From contig CAKUDG010000017.1 in NCBI GenBank assembly GCA_934644965.1, forward strand, positions 1 to 64,000: 64,000 nucleotides of DNA, written 5' to 3'. Made by a program: the position numbers and the translations under genes. Source of the stretch: an uncultured Victivallales bacterium. Its GTDB lineage: Bacteria > Verrucomicrobiota > Lentisphaeria > Victivallales > UBA1829. Positions 17,066 through 25,665 of this stretch are shown here, piece after piece (the first letter of the stretch is position 1; the number at the start of each line of letters is the position of its first letter). The notes under the pieces were generated by a model. That model was not told the DNA's origin and ran no database searches. It was given only the letters and a program-made list of their open reading frames with translations.

Positions 17066-17111
17066 TCCGTTTTCCTCCTTTTTTTGACAATTTCGGAAAA
17101 AGCAGTATCTT
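17055..17111. promoter_or_regulatory. Divergent control region between transketolase and ROK genes
   Basis: The + strand promoter has TTGACA (17084-17089) and TATCTT (17106-17111), 16 bases apart. The two -35 elements form an inverted repeat (TTTTGTCAA at 17057-17065 and TTGACAATTT at 17084-17093), a plausible operator for the ROK protein acting on both promoters. Confidence 0.5.
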
Positions 17112-17155
17112 ACCCGATGAAAGCAAATGCCACTGAAGAAAGGCGGAGGACGCGC

Positions 17156-18379
17156 ATGAGATCGGAAAAAATACTGAAACTCAACGACATCAAAACGCGC
17201 AACATGCTGGCTCTGCTCGGACTACTGCTCGAACACGAATCCCTCTCGAGAATCGAACTCGCACGTAAAATGAATTGCGACAACGCCACGGTGACCCGTG
17301 TCGTGCGCGATCTCCTCGGGCGCGGCCTCCTCGTTTCCAGCGGAAGAACGGAACTCCGCCACGGCCGTCCGCGCGAACAGCTGTCCCTGAACCCGGACGG
17401 ACGATACATCATCGGCATCGCCCTTGCACCTGACGGCATCACCGGAACCGTGACCGATCTCCGCGGAAGAGTCAAAGTCCGCGAACAAGTCTTTTTCCCG
17501 CCGCAGCGCACCCGGGAGCTTTTTCTGGAAACGCTGGGAAGCATCACTTCGCGTCTTCTTCAATCCGCACTCGGCCGTCTGGCGGGAGTCGGCGTGTCCA
17601 CCTTCGGGGCCGGCATGGGGGTCATGCCGAACAACACCGCCAATTTTCCGGAGCTGAACGGGCTCCGTCTTCAGGATTTCTTTCTGGAAAACTTCCGGCT
17701 CCGGCCCGAATTTTCAGATATGATGATCTGCCGCATGTATTATGAACTCATCCGGCACAGAGAAAGCCGCAGCGGAAGCGTCCTGTTTCTTTCCGCGGGG
17801 AACGGCATCGGAATGGCGGCCGCCATTGATGGAAAAATCGTGTTCAGCAGAGAACGCCACGGAGGTGAACTGGGGCATAATATCTGCGAACCGGACGGAC
17901 TCCCCTGCGCCTGCGGGCGCAGAGGATGTCTTGAAACACGCTGTTCTTCGCAGGCGATCCTCAGAAAGGCAAGAGAACTCTTCCGCAGACCAGGACTGAC
18001 TTTCCGCGAATTCGCCGATGCTTACCGGAATCAGGAGCCGGGGACAAAGGAAATTGTCGAGGACGCGGTCCGCTTCCTCTCCGTGACTCTGGCGAATCTG
18101 CTGAACAATCTGGCTCCGGATCGTCTGATCTTCTCCGGGGAACTTTCCGAACTGGGAGACAAGTTTTTTGATTTGCTGGAAATGTCCGTGCGGAATCTGC
18201 TCTTCCCGTTTGCGGAGAAGAATCTGACCTTCGTCAGAAGGGATATGGATGATGAATGCGATGCCGTCGGAGCCGCCCTTCTGGTCACGGCAAAACTTCT
18301 GAGCGAGCCGGAGGAATTTGAAAAATCCTGTCCCCATCTGCCGGATGTCGTTCCAGACGGGGAAGAACCCCGGGAATAA
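17156..18379 (+). CDS. ROK-family transcriptional regulator
   Basis: 407 aa. An N-terminal helix-turn-helix (ARKMNCDNATVTRVVRDLLGRG, about 35-56) precedes a sugar-kinase-like ROK domain with GVGVSTFGAGMG and LFLSAGNGIGMAAAIDGK. The zinc motif is HGGELGHNICEPDG and CACGRRGCLETRC. Members repress sugar-utilisation genes and release DNA on binding a sugar or sugar phosphate. ATG 17156 with GGAGG seven bases upstream fits the predicted transcription start near 17118; an ATG at 17117 would coincide with that start. It is divergent from the split transketolase, its likely target. Confidence 0.92.
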   Translation: MRSEKILKLNDIKTRNMLALLGLLLEHESLSRIELARKMNCDNATVTRVVRDLLGRGLLVSSGRTELRHGRPREQLSLNPDGRYIIGIALAPDGITGTVTDLRGRVKVREQVFFPPQRTRELFLETLGSITSRLLQSALGRLAGVGVSTFGAGMGVMPNNTANFPELNGLRLQDFFLENFRLRPEFSDMMICRMYYELIRHRESRSGSVLFLSAGNGIGMAAAIDGKIVFSRERHGGELGHNICEPDGLPCACGRRGCLETRCSSQAILRKARELFRRPGLTFREFADAYRNQEPGTKEIVEDAVRFLSVTLANLLNNLAPDRLIFSGELSELGDKFFDLLEMSVRNLLFPFAEKNLTFVRRDMDDECDAVGAALLVTAKLLSEPEEFEKSCPHLPDVVPDGEEPRE

Positions 18380-18573
18380 GCGGACTCTGGGGGATCTCCC
18401 GGAAAAATACCGTTCTCTTTTTTCCTTCCCTCTCCTCAATCATGATACATCATGCGGCGGGGAGGAAGGGGCGGAAAAGTTTTTTCCCTTCTTTTTTTCC
18501 TCTTGCTGTTTTTCTTTTCCCGGATGGCGGATGTGAAAAAAGGAAAAAGACGAAAAAGGAAACAGGTGGGGAA

Positions 18574-19140
18574 TCAGCCGGGTCCTGCCAGTTGTTTGAA
18601 GAGGAGTTCGGGAGTTTTTCCCTTCTTCAGCAGATGTCTATGCCTGGGGGAGTTGAATCCTTCCCGAATGCTTCGTTCCATCCATTCCAGCAGCGGGTCG
18701 AAATACCCGTTGACATTGAGGATGCCGACTGGATGGCGGTGGCCCAGTTTTGCCTTGCGCAGAGCGAGAGCGTCAAAGAGTTCATCCCAGGTTCCGAATC
18801 CGCCCGGGAGAGCCACAACGGCATCCGCCAGGCGGAGCATTTCCGCTTTCCGTTCCGCCAGTGTTCCCACCACTGTATATCCGCTCAGACCTGGATGACG
18901 CAGGGATTCGGGAAATGTGGAAGGAAAAACTCCGTAGACGGATCCCCCGTTCGCGAGAACGGTATCCGCCAGGACTTTCATGAGCCCGATATTGCTTCCG
19001 CCATAAATCAGTGTCATGCTCTGTCCGGCGAGATAACGCCCGAAGTTCTCCGCCGCCTCCGCATACACAGGGAGAACAGGCATCTGCGAAGAACAGTACA
19101 CGGCGACATTCCGGATGCGTTTGAGTTTTTCCGATTTCAT
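18574..19140 (-). CDS. LOG-family nucleotide 5'-monophosphate phosphoribohydrolase
   Basis: 188 aa. Rossmann-like lysine-decarboxylase-fold protein with LIYGGSNIGLMKVLADTVL and the signature LPGGFGTWDELFDALALRK (PGGxGTxxE). LOG enzymes hydrolyse cytokinin ribotides or purine nucleoside monophosphates to base and ribose 5-phosphate. The preferred start at 19140 has GGGAG upstream; the frame continues 23 codons further. It converges with the ROK gene. Confidence 0.92.
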   Translation of the reverse strand: MKSEKLKRIRNVAVYCSSQMPVLPVYAEAAENFGRYLAGQSMTLIYGGSNIGLMKVLADTVLANGGSVYGVFPSTFPESLRHPGLSGYTVVGTLAERKAEMLRLADAVVALPGGFGTWDELFDALALRKAKLGHRHPVGILNVNGYFDPLLEWMERSIREGFNSPRHRHLLKKGKTPELLFKQLAGPG

Positions 19141-19476
19141 TTTCAAAAGGCTCCCTCCGTTTTTTCCCCTCTGGACAGACGACATGCGGACATGAAAGAA
19201 GAATAGCACCGCAGAAAAAGATTGTCAACTGCTGTTTCCCCTTTCCCCTGGGATCCCATGGGACCCCATCTTCGGCGGAGAGGCTGTTCTGAAGATTTCC
19301 CCTCCTCGGCAGGATTTATTTTCCCTTTTTCCTCTTCTCCTTTCCCCGTGGCTTTGCTTTGCAAGGCACCGGGAAAAATTCTCCTATTTCCGGGAAAGGG
19401 ACTTGCTTTTTCAGAAAACGGGGATTAGAGTTCTTCCAATCTGGCATAAAAATAGCAATAAAACTGGCACATAATT

Positions 19477-20574
19477 ATGACAAAGATACAAAACAATCCG
19501 AAATGGAAAGGACAGAGGCAGGAAAATTCCGGGGATGTCCACGGATATGCCGCACTGGCGACAATTCTTTCCAGAGAAATTCATGGCGGAGCGTTTCAGC
19601 CCGGTGAGAAACTCCCGGGGGCCAGAGCGATTGCCATGCAGTACGGTGTAGGGCGTCGCGTTGCGTGTTCTGCGCTGGACCTTCTTGCAATGAAGGGGAT
19701 TGTCCGTTGCAAGGCAAGGAGCGGATATTATGTTTCGGAAGAGATCCAGCCGGGGAGGAGATACCGGATCGGGGTGTTTTCTTTTGGACTCCAGCCCTAT
19801 GTGTGCGGAGAGATTCTTTCGCATATTTACCATGCGCTGATGCTCCGCGGATACAGCATGGTGTATGGTTCCGACTGCGAAAAAAAGGGGGGAACTCTCA
19901 AGAAGTTTCTGAAAGACAATCCCGAAATAGATGCTCTTCTGCTCCATGGATTCATGACGGAAGGCGCACTGAAGGCGCTTTCCGGCTGGAGAAAACCGTA
20001 TCTTCTGATGGGAGTGTATCCGCATCTGGCGGAGAAGCATCCCTGCGAGGACGGCGGATATGAGCAGATGCTGGAAGACTCTTTGACGGAGTCTTTGAAA
20101 CCGTTCCGCGGGAAACATGTGGCCTGTGTCCTGGGAGATCGGAGCTCGCCATCCGACCGTGCCGTCATGGAAACGATCCGCACCGCGATTCAGAGGAGCG
20201 GAGCTCTCGCAAACGCCTCCTCTCTCCGTCATGCCGACGGCAACGGATTCGGAGTAATCCGGAATCTTCTGAAGAAGGAAAAACCCGATGTTTTCATTTC
20301 CATCGGGATTTTCCTGGTGGCTGCGGCGCGTCTGTTCCAGGAGGAGCCGGAACTTCCGCGGCCTTATGTGATCGGCATCGGGAAAATAGACTTCCCGCAC
20401 GGAGTGACTCCTGCCGTCGACCATTTCGTGAGTCTGGACACCTGCAAAAGAATTGCTTATTCCTCTGTGGATTCCATTCTGCGGATGCTGGAAGAAGAGA
20501 GAACAACTCCATCGGAATCGGAGAAAAGTGCAATTGCGGAAATAAAGGCGAATACGGGATTTGAAAAGACATAA
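19477..20574 (+). CDS. GntR-type regulator with periplasmic-binding-like sensor domain
   Basis: 365 aa. An N-terminal winged helix of GntR type (LATILSREIHGGAFQPGEKL, then IAMQYGVGRRVACSALDLL) ends in ARSGYYVSEE. A LacI-like effector domain follows (RYRIGVFSFGLQPYVCGEIL, IDALLLHGFMTEGALKAL, KHVACVLGDRSSPSDRAV). Such chimeric regulators are abundant in Lentisphaerae and probably sense a sugar. The adjacent prepilin-type gene begins 30 bases downstream, so the two likely form a unit. The start codon lies directly behind two copies of CTGGCA (19441 and 19465). Confidence 0.88.
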   Translation: MTKIQNNPKWKGQRQENSGDVHGYAALATILSREIHGGAFQPGEKLPGARAIAMQYGVGRRVACSALDLLAMKGIVRCKARSGYYVSEEIQPGRRYRIGVFSFGLQPYVCGEILSHIYHALMLRGYSMVYGSDCEKKGGTLKKFLKDNPEIDALLLHGFMTEGALKALSGWRKPYLLMGVYPHLAEKHPCEDGGYEQMLEDSLTESLKPFRGKHVACVLGDRSSPSDRAVMETIRTAIQRSGALANASSLRHADGNGFGVIRNLLKKEKPDVFISIGIFLVAAARLFQEEPELPRPYVIGIGKIDFPHGVTPAVDHFVSLDTCKRIAYSSVDSILRMLEEERTTPSESEKSAIAEIKANTGFEKT

Positions 20575-20604
20575 ACACAAAGCAGAAAAAAAGGGGAAGA
20601 TGAA

Positions 20605-21399
20605 ATGACTCTGTCTCTGTACAGGAAGGAAAGGTTTACGCTGATTGAACTCCTGGTGGTCATTGCGATCATTGCGATTCTTGCTTCGATGCTGATGCCG
20701 GCGCTGAACAGGGCCCGCGATTATGCAAGACAGGCATCCTGCATGGGAAGCATTCGCGGACTCGGGCTGGCGGTGTCTTCCTATCTGAGTTCCTGGAATG
20801 AAACGTATCCGACCTATTTTGTTGCCGGTCTGGGATCCGCGGCTTATGCCTATGACGTGAATGCAGTCTGGCAGACTCTTCTCGCCGATGAAATGGGATA
20901 TCCATGGAGGGGAATAGCAACGGCAAAACGTTCTCAAGTTCAAAAACTTGTTCGCTGTCAGGCCTCGGGGAAGAAGGCGACGCCGTTTATTGGGTACAAC
21001 AGTTCATTCGCCGGGAAAAAGGCAAAAGAAATCTCCAATTCACCTGCTGAGAAAGTGTTTTTTTCAGACTGGGGCGGAGGAACCGGATCGCGTGCCTGGG
21101 GCTATGGCGGGGGTGCAATCTGGTTCAATGAATATCTGCCCGGCGGGGGACTGGACAAAACGGCTGCGGATCAGGTCATGTCTCAAGCCGGCATGAGCGG
21201 GACCCAGTTGAATCCAAATGGATTCCTGAATGCCTGGAATGAGTTCTGGGAAGGTCGTCATGGCAATAACAACTATGTTTTTGCCGATGGTCATGCGGAA
21301 TCTCTCAGCGGTACCGAGGCGGGACGGCATTGGACGGCCAGCAAAACCAGAGTGATCACCGCAAAAGAAAATATGTTTGTATTCGGGAAAACTTATTGA
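20605..21399 (+). CDS. Prepilin-type N-terminal cleavage/methylation protein (H-X9-DG class)
   Basis: 264 aa. N-terminal class III signal KERFTLIELLVVIAIIAILA with Glu at mature position 5, but Arg at the -1 cleavage position where Gly is usual. It continues ASMLMPALNRARDYARQASC, the typical DUF1559-like start. The C-terminal region has HGNNNYVFADGHAESL, the H-x-DG motif. This family is vastly expanded in PVC bacteria and its members are probably pseudopilin-like surface proteins with unknown ligands. It may be exported through the type II system at 44-57 kb. Confidence 0.9.
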   Translation: MTLSLYRKERFTLIELLVVIAIIAILASMLMPALNRARDYARQASCMGSIRGLGLAVSSYLSSWNETYPTYFVAGLGSAAYAYDVNAVWQTLLADEMGYPWRGIATAKRSQVQKLVRCQASGKKATPFIGYNSSFAGKKAKEISNSPAEKVFFSDWGGGTGSRAWGYGGGAIWFNEYLPGGGLDKTAADQVMSQAGMSGTQLNPNGFLNAWNEFWEGRHGNNNYVFADGHAESLSGTEAGRHWTASKTRVITAKENMFVFGKTY

Positions 21400-21450
21400 A
21401 TTCAGAAAAAGAAGCGCAGACTTTGCAAAGCCGCAAAAGAATATTGCGAA

Positions 21451-21546
21451 GCAACAAAATACGGAAAAATGCGTTGAGCATTTTTCTCGCGGTCAAGGTC
21501 CGTGACCTTGTCGGGGTCCAGCGGCGAAACGCTGGCCGCCGGAGGC
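21451..21546. repeat. 96-nt three-hairpin structured repeat, copy B
   Basis: Second copy of the element at 14995-15090. Hairpins at 21465-21485, 21494-21510 and 21518-21535 keep all stem bases. Loop 1 reads GTTGA instead of AAACA. The other differences are single bases in linkers and in loop 3. It lies 52 bases after the prepilin-type gene. Weaker similarity extends about seven bases further upstream. Confidence 0.9.
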
Positions 21547-21572
21547 AAAAAAAAATAAAATAAAAATAAAAA

Positions 21573-21788
21573 CATGAGGGCTCCTCGCCCTCATACTCCC
21601 CGGCAGGATTGCATCTCCTGCACCCGGCAGGCGTCGCCTGCCGTATTTTTTTTATTTTCTCTTTATTTTTTTTTGAAAAGCATGAGGGCTCCTCGCCCTC
21701 ATACTCCCCGGCAGGATTGCATCTCCTGCACCCGGCAGGCATCCGCCTGCCGTATTTTTTTATTTTTTTGACTTGCTGAAAAATAGGA
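21573..21788. repeat. Tandem duplication of a 108-bp hairpin-terminator unit
   Basis: Units start at 21573 and 21681. In each, a stem ATGAGGGC/GCCCTCAT (loop TCCTC), a stem GCAGGA/TCCTGC and a stem CGGCAGGC/GCCTGCCG are followed by T-rich DNA. The first 60 bases of the core are identical in both. The last loop is GTC (21633-21635) in unit 1 and ATCC (21741-21744) in unit 2, with the stem intact. It separates a + strand gene from a convergent - strand gene and can terminate both transcripts. Confidence 0.9.
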
Positions 21789-21803
21789 GAGAAGACGCAT
21801 TTA

Positions 21804-22244
21804 TCAGCGTTTTGAACCAAGAGTGCGGCCCTGGGCATCACGGTAAATAGTCATGCCGCTGTTTTCCTGATGAGTTGCCGTCCCGGCAGTATGTCCATGC
21901 GCATCACGGTATGTAGTGGAATTCTTCCCCGTCTGCGTAGCTGTGGCTGTGGTCCGGCCCCGGGCATCGCGGTAAATGGTCGTACCGCCGTTCTGAATGG
22001 CAGTTCCAAGGATGCGGCCCCGGGTATCGCGGTAGATCGTGAAATTTCCGTTTTGAGTCGATGTTCCCAACGTTCTGCCAACGCTGTCCCGGTAAGTGGT
22101 GGAATTCCCGTTCTGAGTCGAAGTCCCGACGATCCGCCCCGACTGGTCACGGAACGTCTGTCGGTCTGCGCTCAGCAATGTGGAACCCATGCATAGCATG
22201 GAAAAAACAAATACGGCAGTCAGAAGTTTCCTTTCCATTTTCAC
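21804..22244 (-). CDS. Secreted protein made of 20-residue YRD-GR-GT repeats
   Basis: 146 aa. A signal peptide (about 1-26, ending LLSA) is followed by six tandem repeats of 20-22 residues with consensus YRDxxGRxxGTxTQNGxxTx, the last truncated (YRDAQGRTLGSKR). The pattern suggests a small solenoid or beta-rich structure. I do not recognise a named family or function. It would be periplasmic or extracellular. It converges with the repeat array and has no close operon partner. Confidence 0.75.
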   Translation of the reverse strand: MKMERKLLTAVFVFSMLCMGSTLLSADRQTFRDQSGRIVGTSTQNGNSTTYRDSVGRTLGTSTQNGNFTIYRDTRGRILGTAIQNGGTTIYRDARGRTTATATQTGKNSTTYRDAHGHTAGTATHQENSGMTIYRDAQGRTLGSKR

Positions 22245-22539
22245 GGGCTCTCTCCTTCGTTTTCTTCTTCCGCTTTTTCTGGTCCGCCTGTATTACTATA
22301 AGCGGATTCCTTTCCCCTTTCAAGCCGTTCCCGGAAGGATGTGATCTCAGGCAGACAGACAACTGGCGGAGATGCCCCCTTTTTGCTGCGGCATCCCCTC
22401 CGGAGAAGTACTTATGCGGAAGAGCTTGATTTCTATCAAGAACGGCAGATAGAACAAGCGCTCCGAGAACAGCTGAACTGCAGTCGAATCAGGAGAGGCC
22501 CTAATTGAGGGAAATCCGGATGATAACCGCCCGGAAAGC

Positions 22540-22615
22540 TGGCATCCCCAACGGGATTCGAACCCGTGTTACCAGGATGAAAACCTGGTGTCCTAGGCCT
22601 CTAGACGATAGGGAC
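22540..22615 (-). tRNA. tRNA-Glu (UUC anticodon)
   Basis: 76 nt including an encoded CCA end. Acceptor stem GTCCCTA pairs with TGGGGAT (G-U closing pair). The anticodon stem CCAGG/CCTGG encloses TTTTCAT, giving anticodon UUC. The T-arm is CGGGTTCGAATCCCG. It stands alone between a secreted protein gene and an acetyltransferase gene. Confidence 0.97.
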
Positions 22616-22857
22616 TTGAGTGGCCGAAGTCTATACAATATATGCTTTTCAGGAAAAATCAACCCGTTTCCCAGGAAAAATTCAAGATTTCTTTTCTGGC
22701 CCTTTCCTTCTTTTTCCTTGCTATTCTTTAATTCTGTCTTGGAATCCTGTTTTGCATGCTTTCTTTTTCCGCCGGAAAATCTGGAGAGAGGCGGAAAACA
22801 CTGGGGAAGAGAAGAAAAATCAGGTATCATAAAGGGCCGAGAAGAAAGGGGAAGTGC

Positions 22858-23460
22858 TCAGGGGAGATCCACTTCCCAGTCTTTGAAGTAAAATTTTCTG
22901 TCCCTTTCTCCGATGGGCCGGAGAACGCGGCAGGGATTGCCCACTGCCACAACGCCGGGCGGAATGTCTTTTGTCACAACACTTCCTGCTCCGATGACGG
23001 AATCGTCGCCAACGGAAACCCCCGGGAGCAGAATGCTCCCCGCCCCGATCCAGACGTTGTTCCCGATCCGGACAGGCACATTGAACTGCGCCACCTTACG
23101 GCGGAGTTCGGGATCCACGGGATGCCCGGCCGTTGCAATTGTGACATTCGGCCCAATCATGACGCTGTCGCCGATAAAAATATCCGTATCGTCCACCAGA
23201 GTCAGATTGAAGTTTGCGTAAAAATTGTTTCCGACATGTGTATGGCAGCCCCAGTTGGCATGAAGCGGGGGCTCTATGTAACAGTTCGTTCCCATAGACC
23301 CCAGCAGAGTTTCCAGAATTTCCCGGCGCCGGGGAAGTTCCGACGGACGCGTCTGATTGAAGTCGTACAGCTTTTCAAGACACTGAAGCTGCTCCTGAAA
23401 CAAACCCTCATCCGTGCAGAAATAAAGTTTGCCGTTTTTCATCCGTTCTTTGACGTTCAT
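22858..23460 (-). CDS. Maltose/galactoside-type sugar O-acetyltransferase
   Basis: 200 aa. N-terminal Mac domain (MKNGKLYFCTDEGLFQEQL) and a left-handed beta-helix of hexapeptide repeats: NNFYANFNLTLVDDTDIFIG, VMIGPNVTIATAGHPVDPE with the catalytic His, NNVWIGAGSILLPGVSVG and GAGSVVTKDIPPGVVAVGNP. It transfers acetyl from acetyl-CoA to a sugar hydroxyl. Length matches Maa/LacA. The physiological acceptor cannot be told. Confidence 0.93.
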   Translation of the reverse strand: MNVKERMKNGKLYFCTDEGLFQEQLQCLEKLYDFNQTRPSELPRRREILETLLGSMGTNCYIEPPLHANWGCHTHVGNNFYANFNLTLVDDTDIFIGDSVMIGPNVTIATAGHPVDPELRRKVAQFNVPVRIGNNVWIGAGSILLPGVSVGDDSVIGAGSVVTKDIPPGVVAVGNPCRVLRPIGERDRKFYFKDWEVDLP

Positions 23461-23757
23461 GAGAAATGATCCCTTTGCAAATGAATATGTGCTGCTATGC
23501 TGTTCTGCTATGCTGCTTTTCTGCAGGAAGCGGACTGAACTGTGGGGTTCATATTCATATCTTCCCGGTTTTCCAAGTCTCTGTTTTCTCAGGACTGTTT
23601 TTCCCTCCGGAAGCCTCCGCCCTGAATTGAGGGGACAAGATTCCCTGAGTTTTTTCTCCCTCCCTCTCTCCCCGGACGCGCAAAGTTCCGCTTCCTCTTT
23701 CCCGCTATCCCTTTCCCCTCTTTCCGTGGAGAAGAAGGGAGCGGAAAAAGACTGCGC

Positions 23758-24306
23758 TCAGCGAATCAGTTTGGAAATGGCTTTGAAAGCAGGGTGCGCG
23801 GCATCCTTCAAGAGAAGGAAAATCCAGCTCTCACTCGGAATAACATTGATCCCGGCATGACGCATCATCCTCAATGCCGATTCCTTGTCCGAAGGCCTTC
23901 GGGAGGCGACGGCATCTTCAGCCAGGTAGACTTCATACCCCGCTGCCGCTGCCTCCAGAGCCGTCTGGAAGAGGCAGACATGGGTCTCCACTCCGGCGAG
24001 AAGCAGAACCTTGCGAGATGATTTTTCCAGTTCCTCCCGGAAGATCTTGTCGGCAAAACAGGAGAACGAGGTCTTTTCAATGACGGGCGTCCCCTCGGGA
24101 AGAAGCATTTTCAAACTGGGGAGCGTCGGCCCCAGTCCACGCGGGTACTGCTCCGTCACGAGCAGCGGCACCTTCAGTTCATTCATCGCACGGAGCAGAA
24201 TTTCCGTCCTTCCCAGTGCGGCGGGCATTTCAGAAATGGCGGGAAGAAATTTTTCCTGCATATCCACAATGCAGAAAATGGAGTTGTCTGTATCAGGAAT
24301 CCGCAT
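23758..24306 (-). CDS. Isochorismatase-family cysteine hydrolase
   Basis: 182 aa. Catalytic triad positions are visible: Asp in CIVDMQEKFLP, Lys in VIEKTSFSCF and Cys in LAGVETHVCLFQTAL. The family hydrolyses vinyl ethers or amides such as nicotinamide. The residues around the Cys (GVETHVCLFQTA) resemble the YcaC/hydrolase subgroup better than nicotinamidases. AAGGAAGG precedes the ATG. It is located just before the GH109-like gene's 3' end on the same strand, 123 bases apart. Confidence 0.88.
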   Translation of the reverse strand: MRIPDTDNSIFCIVDMQEKFLPAISEMPAALGRTEILLRAMNELKVPLLVTEQYPRGLGPTLPSLKMLLPEGTPVIEKTSFSCFADKIFREELEKSSRKVLLLAGVETHVCLFQTALEAAAAGYEVYLAEDAVASRRPSDKESALRMMRHAGINVIPSESWIFLLLKDAAHPAFKAISKLIR

Positions 24307-24429
24307 GCTGCGCCTTCCTTTTTTTCGTTTTTTCAGTTTCAGTCATGTTCTCCCGGATTTTCCCCATCGGAATTTCCTGAGGAGAAGGCGTGGCCGCCCC
24401 TGGAAAATGCTTTTTCAGAGACATGATTT

Positions 24430-25665
24430 TCAGCAGGGGGAATTTTCATAAACATCGCCCAGAGCGAAGGGAGAGGGATGCTCCGGTTCGCGGTTGACCC
24501 ATCTGCCGTTGGTGAAATCCGGGAAAGGAACCGGGGCGCTGCCCATGGCAATGGAATCTTCCGAAAGACAGGTGACAGCCATCCAGGCCGCGGTATCGTA
24601 AACGTCAATGGGAGTCTGCGAACGATGCCGCACTGCGTCGAAGAAGGCCTGCAGGACCATCACATCCATGTTGCCGTGCCCGATGGAGGAATTTCCCGTG
24701 TACTGTTTCCAGAGGGGATGATCATATTTTTCATAAAATTCCTTGACCGGAGACCAGGTCTCGGATTTCTTTGTTTCATCCTCGATGAAGATGGCGCCGT
24801 GAGTTTCGCTCCACAAGCCGCAGGTCCCCTGGACCATGCCGTTCCGTGAATATGGGCGCGGGAGAGAGACGCAGTGACGGACAACCAGTGTTTCTCCATT
24901 CGCGCATTTGATGACTGTCGTGACAACATCGCCCGCATTGTAGCAGCGTGGTTTCCCTTTTCCCTGAGGTGTCTGCCCGTGCTTTTCCTCCCAGGCGGCA
25001 AAGCCCCGGGCCTTCGATGCCGTGGAGGTCAGTGCCAGAAAACGGTTCCCCCGGTTGATGTTCAGAATCTTTGCCATCGGGCCCACTCCGTGAGTGGGGT
25101 AGAGGTCTCCGTTCCGACGGAGATTGTGCAGAATGCGTTCCCGCCCCTTTTCGACAGATGCGGCCATGCCGGAAAGATTGTGCTCATACCCGCATTCACA
25201 ATGCACGATTTCTCCGAAAACTCCCTGCCGGACCATGTTCAGAACCATCATTTCATTGCGGTCGTAACAGCAGTTCTCGAGCATCATGCAGGGGATCCCC
25301 GTGCGTTCGGAGGTGCGGACCAGTTCCCAGAGCTGTTCAATGCTTGTCGCACCGCCCACTTCGAGGCCCACGTATTTCCCAGCATTCATGGCCTCCAGAG
25401 CAATCGGGATATGCGCATTCCACATCGTCGACACGATGACCGCGTCAATGGATGGATCCGCCAGAATCTCCTGGTGGTCCGTAAAAATCTTCGGCTTGCG
25501 GATTTTGTTCTTCGCACAGATTTCAAGTGCCCAGCTGATCCGCTCCTGACTTTTGTCGCAAATGGCGGAAAGAACGGTTCCTCCGGCCGCTTTTGTGCCT
25601 GCGAGATGGGCTTCGGAACGTCCTCCCAGCCCGATGACTGCCACTTTCAGTTTCCTACTGTTCAT
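24430..25665 (-). CDS. Gfo/Idh/MocA-fold glycosidase or oxidoreductase, GH109-like
   Basis: 411 aa. NAD-binding Rossmann domain (VAVIGLGGRSEAHLAG) followed by the GH109-type block: MLENCCYDRNEMMVLNMV, GEIVHCECGYEHNL, THGVGPMAKILNINRGNRF and VVTTVIKCANGETLVVRH, ending CLSEDSIAMGSAPVPFPDF. GH109 enzymes cleave alpha-N-acetylgalactosamine using NAD in an oxidation-elimination-hydration cycle. Characterised members carry a Tat or lipoprotein signal; this one starts directly at the Rossmann strand and should be cytoplasmic, so its substrate may be an imported glycoside. Specificity is inferred. Confidence 0.82.
   Translation of the reverse strand: MNSRKLKVAVIGLGGRSEAHLAGTKAAGGTVLSAICDKSQERISWALEICAKNKIRKPKIFTDHQEILADPSIDAVIVSTMWNAHIPIALEAMNAGKYVGLEVGGATSIEQLWELVRTSERTGIPCMMLENCCYDRNEMMVLNMVRQGVFGEIVHCECGYEHNLSGMAASVEKGRERILHNLRRNGDLYPTHGVGPMAKILNINRGNRFLALTSTASKARGFAAWEEKHGQTPQGKGKPRCYNAGDVVTTVIKCANGETLVVRHCVSLPRPYSRNGMVQGTCGLWSETHGAIFIEDETKKSETWSPVKEFYEKYDHPLWKQYTGNSSIGHGNMDVMVLQAFFDAVRHRSQTPIDVYDTAAWMAVTCLSEDSIAMGSAPVPFPDFTNGRWVNREPEHPSPFALGDVYENSPC

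Noticed and set aside
19411..20943. 510-codon minus frame opposite the GntR-type regulator
   Set aside because: It is antisense to a gene with clear domains and gives an Arg/His/Ser-rich translation without motifs.
21573..21788. CRISPR-like array
   Set aside because: Only two units of 108 bp with internal hairpins and near-identical content. There are no short spaced direct repeats.
21356..21841. 161-codon minus frame through the repeat array
   Set aside because: It translates the 108-bp tandem units (PAGCRRCNPAGEYEGEEPSCF-like blocks), so it is a by-product of the repeat, not a gene.
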